From Candidatus Pantoea formicae (GTDB lineage Bacteria > Pseudomonadota > Gammaproteobacteria > Enterobacterales > Enterobacteriaceae): DNA of 64,000 bases. This document shows positions 57,973 to 64,000 of the stretch, one piece after another. A program made the translations under genes and the position numbers. Positions within the stretch are counted from its first letter, which is position 1, and every line of letters starts with the position of its first letter. Location: contig NZ_VWXD01000013.1 in assembly GCF_011752625.1 (NCBI RefSeq), positions 1-64,000 on the forward strand, given 5' to 3'. A model generated the notes under the pieces. It saw only the letters and a list, made by a program, of their open reading frames with translations, made no database searches and had not been told where the DNA came from.

Positions 57973-58713
57973 ATGAGCAAAGCAGTGATTGTGATCCCCG
58001 CCCGTTATGGCTCCTCGCGTTTGCCGGGTAAGCCGTTGCTGGATATCGTCGGCAAGCCGATGATCCAGCACGTCTATGAGCGTGCACTGCAAGTGGCGGG
58101 TGTGGCTGAAGTGTGGGTTGCCACCGATGATGAGCGAGTGATGCAGGCAGTCGCGAACTTTGGCGGTAGAGCGGTGATGACGCGTGACGATCATGAATCG
58201 GGCACTGACCGTTTGGTGGAAGTGATGCAAAAGGTTGATGCCGATATATACATTAACCTGCAAGGCGATGAGCCGATGATCCGCCCGCAGGATGTGGCAC
58301 ATCTGGTGCAGGGTATGCGTGATGACGCGGAACTGCCTGTGGCAACGCTTTGCCATGCTATCTCTGCCGAAGAAGCGCTGGAGGCCAGCACGGTTAAAGT
58401 GGTGGTGAATACGCGTCGTGACGCGCTTTATTTCAGCCGTTCACCGATTCCTTATCCGCGTAATGCTGATAAAGCGCGCTACCTGAAACACGTGGGGATT
58501 TATGGTTATCGCCGCGATGTTCTGCAGAATTACAGCCAGTTGCCGGAGGCGATGCCAGAGCAGGCAGAATCGCTTGAGCAGCTGCGTTTGATGAATGCAG
58601 GTATTGCGATTCGTGCTTTTGAAGTGGCCGCTACCGGACCGGGTGTAGATACGCCTGCCTGTCTGGAGAAAGTGCGCAAGCTAATGGCACAGGAGCTAGC
58701 AGAAACCGCATGA
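57973..58713 (+). CDS. kpsU: CMP-Kdo synthetase KpsU
   Basis: Activates Kdo with CTP to give CMP-Kdo, donor for the capsule Kdo linker; a capsule-specific isozyme of KdsB. It has 246 residues from [21 protein letters not shown] (57973), with an AAGGA site; an ATG two codons earlier is less likely. [11 protein letters not shown] and [15 protein letters not shown] are intact. Its stop overlaps the kpsC start. Confidence 0.96.
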   Translation: MSKAVIVIPARYGSSRLPGKPLLDIVGKPMIQHVYERALQVAGVAEVWVATDDERVMQAVANFGGRAVMTRDDHESGTDRLVEVMQKVDADIYINLQGDEPMIRPQDVAHLVQGMRDDAELPVATLCHAISAEEALEASTVKVVVNTRRDALYFSRSPIPYPRNADKARYLKHVGIYGYRRDVLQNYSQLPEAMPEQAESLEQLRLMNAGIAIRAFEVAATGPGVDTPACLEKVRKLMAQELAETA

Positions 58714-60737
58714 TCGGTATTTTCTCTTCGGGCATCTGGCGCATTCCAAAGCTGGAAAACTTCCTGGTACAACCGAGTCAGAAGCTTTCTATGCTGCGCC
58801 CGATTCCGCAGGAGATTGATGCGATTGCCGTTTGGGGCCATCGACCAAGTGCGGCCAAACCGGTAGCGCTGGCTCAAGCTGCGGGTAAACCTGTTCTTCG
58901 CCTTGAAGATGGATTTATCCGTTCGCTGGATCTCGGTGTTAACGGCGCACCTCCGCTTTCCATCGTGATTGACGACATTGGCATTTACTACGATGCCAAT
59001 CAGCCAAGTGCGCTAGAGCGTCTGATTCAGGATAAAGCCGCTAATGCCGCTTTAGCCGAGCAGGCGCGTGAGGCGATGCAAACAATCGTCACTGAAGACC
59101 TGTCGAAATACAACCAAGCGCCAGCCTTCGAAGCGGGTGAAGCATTAAATCGTGAATTGGTGCTGGTGGTCGATCAGACCTTTAACGATATGTCTGTGAC
59201 TTATGGCAATGCCGGTGCCGATGATTTTGCTGCGATGTTAGCAGCCGCAATACAAGAAAATCCGCAGGCTACGATTTGGGTCAAAGTTCATCCCGACGTT
59301 TTGCAAGGAAAGAAAGCCGGCTACTACGCGGGTCTTCAATCGACGCATCGTGTCCATCTGATGGCGGATAATGTCAGCCCGCAGTCGCTGTTACGCCACG
59401 TTTCACGTGTCTATGTGATGACATCGCAATACGGATTTGAAGCGTTGCTGGCGGGTAAGCCGGTCACTTGTTTCGGTCAGCCGTGGTATGCCGGTTGGGG
59501 ATTAACTGACGATCGTCATCCTCAGTCCAGCTCACTTGCTACACGTCGTGGTTCAGCATCATTAGTTGAACTGTTTGCTGCGGCTTACCTGCGTTACTGC
59601 CGTTATATCGATCCTCAGTCTGGTGCGGCATCTGACTTGTTTAGCGTGTTGCAATGGATGCAGTTACAGCGTCGGCACCAGCAACAGCGGAGCGGTCATT
59701 TATGGGCGCCAGGATTGACGCTGTGGAAATCCACCATCCTGAAACCTTTTCTGCATACCACGGCAAACAAAGTGCGTTTTTCAAGGCGTGCTTCGGCGGC
59801 AACCGCCTGTGTTGTGTGGGGCGTGAAAGGCGAACGGCGCTGGCGGGATGAAGCAAATCAACGTTTGCTGCCAGTGTGGCGTATGGAAGATGGATTCCTG
59901 CGATCTTCCGGTTTAGGTTCCGATTTGCTGCCTCCGCTTTCGCTGGTGCTGGATAAGCGCGGTATTTACTACGATGCGACGCGTCCCAGTGACCTCGAAG
60001 TGTTGCTGAATCACAGCCAACTGACATTGGCTCAGCAGCTACGTGCAGAGCAACTGCAACAACGCCTGGTTGAAAGCAAGCTGAGTAAATATAACCTGGG
60101 TGCAGACTTCAAATTACCCGCTGCGGCACAGGGCAAAAGAGTGATTTTGGTGCCAGGGCAGGTGGAGGATGACGCTTCAATCCTCACCGGTACTGTCTCT
60201 ATTAATACTAATCTGGGGCTGCTGCGCACGGTGCGCGAGCGCAATCCAGATGCCTATGTGATTTATAAACCACACCCTGATGTATTGGTGGGCAATCGCA
60301 AAGGCGATATTTCTGCCGAACAAGTTCAGGCGCTGGCCGATTACCAGGCGCTAGATGCAGACATTATCCAGTGCATTCAGGTAGCCGATGAACTGCACAC
60401 GCTGACTTCGCTTTCAGGTTTTGAAGCCTTACTGCACGGCAAAAAAGTATTTTGTTATGGCCTGCCTTTTTATGCGGGCTGGGGAGTGACGACCGACGAA
60501 CACTGCTGTAAACGTCGAGGCCGAAACCTCTCGCTGTTAGACCTGATTTATCAGGCTTTGATTGTTTATCCAAGTTACATCCATCCCCTGCGCCTTGAAC
60601 CGATAGCCGCTGAAGAAGCAGCCGAATACCTGATCCAGACACCGCGCAGGCAGATGTTTATTACAAAAAAGAAAGCGGGGCGGATTATCCGTCATTACCG
60701 CAAGTTAATGATGTTTATTAAGGTCAAGTTCGGCTGA
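58710..60737 (+). CDS. kpsC: Capsule beta-Kdo transferase KpsC
   Basis: Cytoplasmic enzyme of 675 residues that extends the poly-Kdo linker on lyso-phosphatidylglycerol with alternating 2,4 and 2,7 linkages. The two halves are related: [13 protein letters not shown] and [24 protein letters not shown] and [23 protein letters not shown] and [13 protein letters not shown], at about 330-residue spacing. These correspond to the two Kdo transferase modules of the family. It overlaps kpsU by 4 bp. Confidence 0.96.
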   Translation: MIGIFSSGIWRIPKLENFLVQPSQKLSMLRPIPQEIDAIAVWGHRPSAAKPVALAQAAGKPVLRLEDGFIRSLDLGVNGAPPLSIVIDDIGIYYDANQPSALERLIQDKAANAALAEQAREAMQTIVTEDLSKYNQAPAFEAGEALNRELVLVVDQTFNDMSVTYGNAGADDFAAMLAAAIQENPQATIWVKVHPDVLQGKKAGYYAGLQSTHRVHLMADNVSPQSLLRHVSRVYVMTSQYGFEALLAGKPVTCFGQPWYAGWGLTDDRHPQSSSLATRRGSASLVELFAAAYLRYCRYIDPQSGAASDLFSVLQWMQLQRRHQQQRSGHLWAPGLTLWKSTILKPFLHTTANKVRFSRRASAATACVVWGVKGERRWRDEANQRLLPVWRMEDGFLRSSGLGSDLLPPLSLVLDKRGIYYDATRPSDLEVLLNHSQLTLAQQLRAEQLQQRLVESKLSKYNLGADFKLPAAAQGKRVILVPGQVEDDASILTGTVSINTNLGLLRTVRERNPDAYVIYKPHPDVLVGNRKGDISAEQVQALADYQALDADIIQCIQVADELHTLTSLSGFEALLHGKKVFCYGLPFYAGWGVTTDEHCCKRRGRNLSLLDLIYQALIVYPSYIHPLRLEPIAAEEAAEYLIQTPRRQMFITKKKAGRIIRHYRKLMMFIKVKFG

Positions 60738-60782
60738 GAACAGCCGGTTACGGACAATAATGAATAACCATGAAGGTTGAAT

Positions 60783-62033
60783 ATGCACAGTAATGCATTG
60801 ACCATTTTGCTGTCTGGGAAGAAATACCTGCTGTTACAGGGACCGATGGGACCGTTCTTCAATGATGTGGCTGTTTGGCTGGAATCATTGGGGCGTGAAG
60901 CCGTGAATGTCGTATTCAACGGTGGCGATCGGTTTTACTGTCGCCAGCGTGAATATCTGACGTATCAGGAAACCCCAAAAGAGTTTCCCCGTTGGCTGCG
61001 CGACACCTATGCCAATTATGACTTCGATACCATTTTGTGTTTCGGGGATTGCCGTCCATTGCATCAGGCGGCCAGTCGCTGGGCGAAGGCGAAAGGTATC
61101 CGTTTCCTGGCATTTGAAGAAGGTTATTTGCGTCCGCACTTCATTACCGTGGAAGAGGGCGGGGTGAACGCTCATTCCTCATTGCCACGCGACCCTGAAT
61201 TTTACCGTCAGTTGCCGGAAATGCCTGCCAGCCATGTCGAACATCTGAAGCCTTCTGCTGCAAAGCGCATTGGACATGCGACCTGGTATTATCTGGTGGG
61301 CTGGCGTCATCGCCATGAATTCCATAAATATCGCCATCACAAGTCATTCTCACCGTGGTATGAAGCACAGTGCTGGGTCCGCGCTTACTGGCGCAAACAG
61401 TTGTATGGCGTAATGCAACGCAAAGTGTTGCCACGTTTACAGTCTGAACTTGATCAACGCTATTACCTGGCGATCTTGCAGGTTTATAACGATAGTCAGA
61501 TCCGTAATCACAGCCGCTATGAAGACGTGCGTGATTATATTAACGACGTGATGTTTTCGTTTGCGCGTAAAGCGCCAAAGGATAGCCATCTGGTTATCAA
61601 GCACCACCCTATGGACCGTGGACATCGCCTGTATGGGCCGTTGATTAAACGCTTAGGAAAAGAGTTTGGTGTGAGTGACCGTGTGATCTATGTACATGAT
61701 CTCCCAATGCCAGAGTTGCTGACTCATGCCAAAGCGGTGGTCACGATTAACAGTACGGCTGGGATCTCAGCGCTGATTCACAACAAGCCTCTAAAGGTGA
61801 TGGGCAATGCCCTCTACGACATCAAAGGATTGACGTATCAAGGGCATTTGCACCAGTTCTGGCAGGCTGGGTTTAAGCCGGATATGAAGCTGTTTAAGCA
61901 GTTTAGAGGGTATTTACTAGAAAAATCTCAAGTTAATGCCGTTTATTATCATAAAGGGAACGTAAAAGTTAACTCCTATATTGATTTTAGTTCTGTTGAT
62001 ATTAACAAAAAATTAATTACAGATGATGCATGA
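60783..62033 (+). CDS. kpsS: Capsule first Kdo transferase KpsS
   Basis: Adds the first Kdo to phosphatidylglycerol to start the capsule anchor. It has 416 residues from MHSNALTILLSGKKYLLLQGP (60783); a TTG two codons earlier is also open. AFEEGYLRPHFITVEEGGVNA, HHPMDRGHRLYGPLI and TINSTAGISALIHNKPLKVMG are characteristic. The last 40 codons (after RGYLLEKSQVNAVYY) turn AT-rich, like region 2. It converges on the acyltransferase gene with 10 bp between stops. Confidence 0.96.
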   Translation: MHSNALTILLSGKKYLLLQGPMGPFFNDVAVWLESLGREAVNVVFNGGDRFYCRQREYLTYQETPKEFPRWLRDTYANYDFDTILCFGDCRPLHQAASRWAKAKGIRFLAFEEGYLRPHFITVEEGGVNAHSSLPRDPEFYRQLPEMPASHVEHLKPSAAKRIGHATWYYLVGWRHRHEFHKYRHHKSFSPWYEAQCWVRAYWRKQLYGVMQRKVLPRLQSELDQRYYLAILQVYNDSQIRNHSRYEDVRDYINDVMFSFARKAPKDSHLVIKHHPMDRGHRLYGPLIKRLGKEFGVSDRVIYVHDLPMPELLTHAKAVVTINSTAGISALIHNKPLKVMGNALYDIKGLTYQGHLHQFWQAGFKPDMKLFKQFRGYLLEKSQVNAVYYHKGNVKVNSYIDFSSVDINKKLITDDA

Positions 62034-62043
62034 TGTCTTTTAA

Positions 62044-62640
62044 TTATCTTTCCCATCTGATGTTTCTCTTTACCACTTTTGCTGGGGTGCCAGCAATAAT
62101 GACATTCTCCTCTGTAAAGGGTTTGTTCACAAAGGAGGATGCACCTATTACACATCCATTAGGAATTACAGAACCTTTAGATATTATTACTCTTGCAGCA
62201 ACCCATATATTATTCCCGATAACTATTTCACGAGCAGGGTTCACTCTTTCATTAGTTGTTAAGTCATATATTTTGTGAACATCTGTAGATCTTATCTCTA
62301 TCTCTCGGGAAAACATACAGCTTTCACCGATTGTAACATTCTCATCTCGACTGAGAATGTAAACACCTTGTGCTGTTGTATTGTTTCCAATTTTAACCGT
62401 TCTATTTGAACCAACGATAAGAATATGACCAGTTAATTTTACATTTTCGCCAACTATTAGATTATTATTATTCCCTTTAAAAACAACCTTAAGGTTATTG
62501 CAGTAAAAGTTAGAGCCGATATTAATAGTGTTTCCCGAAGAGTTTCTCCAGAAGTTGAATTGGTTTTCTCCAACTGCGTTAACTTCTTGAACCGAAATTG
62601 TGTTCTCACCCTCATTCCCGGTTATTTTAATGTTTTTCAT
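62044..62640 (-). CDS. Left-handed beta-helix (hexapeptide) acyltransferase, capsule region 2
   Basis: Protein of 198 residues with many hexapeptide-like turns (INIGSNFYCNN, LIVGENVKLTG, VKIGNNTTAQG, VTIGESCMFSR, IVIGNNIWVAARVIISKGSVIPNGCVIGA) and the ending NVIIAGTPAKVVKRNIRW typical of O-acetyltransferases of the maltose/serine acetyltransferase type. A histidine that may be catalytic is in TDVHKI. It probably O-acetylates the capsule. AT-rich, unlike the kps genes, and transcribed toward them. Confidence 0.85.
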   Translation of the reverse strand: MKNIKITGNEGENTISVQEVNAVGENQFNFWRNSSGNTINIGSNFYCNNLKVVFKGNNNNLIVGENVKLTGHILIVGSNRTVKIGNNTTAQGVYILSRDENVTIGESCMFSREIEIRSTDVHKIYDLTTNERVNPAREIVIGNNIWVAARVIISKGSVIPNGCVIGASSFVNKPFTEENVIIAGTPAKVVKRNIRWER

Positions 62641-62692
62641 GACGTCTCGTTAGTGATTGGTTTTTATCTCCCTGGTAATCAGAGATGTTTAT

Positions 62693-63535
62693 TTAATCGA
62701 ATCTTTTTGAAAGCTGAGAATTACAGTATTTAATGTTTTTTTCAGTCCAGTCTTCCAAGGTGTATGGAGAAACAGAAATTTTCTCTGAAGAGTCGAGATA
62801 TTTTTCACGATTGAGCAAAGAGTTTTTTAAATGATTAACTAGCTGACGATTATTTTGGCCAGTTTTAACCGTAGGCCATCGCCCAAATGGGAACCATCTA
62901 GGAGTTGTCACTACTGACTTCCCACAGGCGCAAGCTTCATAGACGCTTAAAGGCACTCCAGGGCTAATTGAGGCCGTAAATAATACATCAATTCGACTAT
63001 AATCATCAGGACCGGCCGATCTTTTTTCGTACACACCCAAATCTTCTATGTGTTCTAATCCTCGGCCGATCATCAAAACATCAAAGTCTAATTCTTTCTT
63101 AGTGGCTAAGACTACTTTTTTAAATGTTGATGAGCCTTTCCAACCTAATTTGTTTTCACCGCAAAAAAAACCGACAGTGGGACGTTCAGGGATTGTTTTA
63201 AAGGGTTTTATTTCAGAACGCGTACCAATCGGAACAGTAATTGAATTTCCATTGAAGCCACTGCGTTTCCATAGCCATTCCTGCATTGGATGAGTAAAGA
63301 TCACACCCAATGAGGCATTAAACAAATGAATATCATGTGGTTCCATATTATGCACTTGAACAATAGTTCTGGTAATATCAGGAGATAATTTCAACTCTGA
63401 AGATCTTATACATAACCAAATATCCGCTTTTTTTAAAGGGTTAGTTGATGGTGTGCATCCATATGTAGTGAACTTCTCTTTTAGATCATTAAACAGCCAA
63501 CCTTTGTTTTGGCAATAGACATTAATTAGATGCAT
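62693..63535 (-). CDS. Family-4-like glycosyltransferase, capsule region 2
   Basis: Protein of 280 residues, a short GT-B type enzyme. The C-terminal donor-binding half has VGFFCGENKLGWKGSSTFKKV and PGVPLSVYEACACGKSVVTT, which resembles the E-x7-E motif of GT4. The N-terminal half is short. It would add a sugar to the capsule repeat unit in the cytoplasm; donor and acceptor are unknown. It overlaps the upstream gene by 14 bp and is AT-rich. Confidence 0.75.
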   Translation of the reverse strand: MHLINVYCQNKGWLFNDLKEKFTTYGCTPSTNPLKKADIWLCIRSSELKLSPDITRTIVQVHNMEPHDIHLFNASLGVIFTHPMQEWLWKRSGFNGNSITVPIGTRSEIKPFKTIPERPTVGFFCGENKLGWKGSSTFKKVVLATKKELDFDVLMIGRGLEHIEDLGVYEKRSAGPDDYSRIDVLFTASISPGVPLSVYEACACGKSVVTTPRWFPFGRWPTVKTGQNNRQLVNHLKNSLLNREKYLDSSEKISVSPYTLEDWTEKNIKYCNSQLSKRFD

Positions 63536-64000
63536 TTTTTATCTTCATCACTTCTATTAGTTGATTGTCAATTTTTCTTGATAACATAGAAATGGATTTT
63601 TCTAGTGAATGGATATGTTCTCTTAACGACAAGAGTTCATTTGTTTTATCACTAAGGCTGTCTGTAATAGAGTTCTCATTGGTTTTCTCATTTGCGACAA
63701 TAACATCACCATCCGAATTTAAAGATTTTATTTTTTTCATCTCACTGAGAAACTTCAACGCTTCTTCTGGTGAAATGTACTTTCTATAAATAGGATCGAA
63801 GTATTTTGGGTACACTATGTAAGAACCGGCAAAAAGCTCATCGATAGTTAATTTTCTTGTTCTTCTTGAATTTTCTTGTCGATCATCAGTTAGGCCCCAG
63901 CCAGAATAAAATGGGCAGCCTAGAGTGGTTACATGAATACCTCTAATTAGAGCTTCAAAGCCTGCCAGTGAGGATATGGTATAAACATGGTCAATGGTTT
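63522..64000 (-). CDS. Partial KpsC-like capsule synthesis domain with coiled-coil tail
   Basis: Only the C-terminal 158 codons are in the window; the frame stays open to the right edge. The visible start of the frame reads SSLAGFEALIRG and [13 protein letters not shown], matching both halves of KpsC ([38 protein letters not shown]), followed by LTIDELFAGSYIVYPKYFDP as in KpsC. After about residue 85 of the fragment comes a hydrophilic heptad-like tail (LREHIHSLEKSISMLSRKID), probably a coiled coil. It is likely a Kdo or related transferase building the strain-specific polymer. Confidence 0.75.
   Translation of the reverse strand, partial: TIDHVYTISSLAGFEALIRGIHVTTLGCPFYSGWGLTDDRQENSRRTRKLTIDELFAGSYIVYPKYFDPIYRKYISPEEALKFLSEMKKIKSLNSDGDVIVANEKTNENSITDSLSDKTNELLSLREHIHSLEKSISMLSRKIDNQLIEVMKIKNASN

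Noticed and set aside
57475-58356. Minus-strand frame of 293 codons opposite kpsD and kpsU
   Set aside because: Both genes on the plus strand are certain and conserved; the antisense translation is His-rich and unlike any known family.

Overview
The window is chromosomal DNA of an enterobacterium, most likely from the Pantoea/Erwinia side of the Enterobacterales. The first 29 kb keeps the Escherichia-type order speC ... mltC-yggX-mutY-trmB-yggL-yggN ... hemW-rdgB-yggT-yggS / yggR, ruvX-yqgE-gshB-rsmE-endA-sprT-galP-metK / speA. Several spots differ from E. coli as I remember it: a GabP-type permease sits where nupG would be, a three-gene ascorbate-family PTS operon with a GntR/UTRA regulator sits where yggM-ansB would be, and speB does not follow speA. 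The taxonomic placement is an inference from gene order and protein similarity recalled from memory; no database was searched.

Layout. 1-399: end of a repeated intergenic element. 400-5566: acuI, speC, gabP-like permease. 6052-10721: mltC, yggX, mutY, trmB, yggL, yggN (cell wall, iron, DNA and tRNA maintenance). 10905-14241: PTS EIIC-EIIB-EIIA and regulator. 14286-22517: hemW to sprT housekeeping block. 22518-23405: second, longer copy of the intergenic element. 23406-29237: galP, metK, speA. 29318-53378: accessory biofilm locus with a c-di-GMP phosphodiesterase, a small unknown protein, a 5796-residue BapA-type adhesin built from about 50 Ig-like repeats, and its TolC/ABC/HlyD type I secretion system. 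54053-62033: group 2 capsule region 1 (kpsFEDUCS). 62044-64000: start of the strain-specific capsule region 2, AT-rich and on the opposite strand, with the last gene cut by the window edge.

How it fits together. SpeC and SpeA are the two entry points to putrescine, and each has a leader with short open frames that look translated, the last one overlapping the decarboxylase start. The adhesin is exported by its own type I system encoded just downstream, and an apparently active EAL phosphodiesterase directly upstream could set local c-di-GMP. The kps genes make and export a Kdo-anchored capsule; region 2 reads toward region 1, the usual group 2 arrangement, so kpsMT should lie beyond the right edge.

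The points most worth a second look are the paired small ORFs in the speC and speA leaders, a 22-nt motif plus terminator shared by the 3' ends of acuI, the PTS operon and galP, the modular repeat element, the 59-codon gene between the phosphodiesterase and the adhesin, the hierarchical A-B-C super-repeats in the adhesin, and a truncated region 2 gene that carries a KpsC-like domain fused to a coiled-coil tail. No rRNA, tRNA, CRISPR array, transposase or integrase gene was found.
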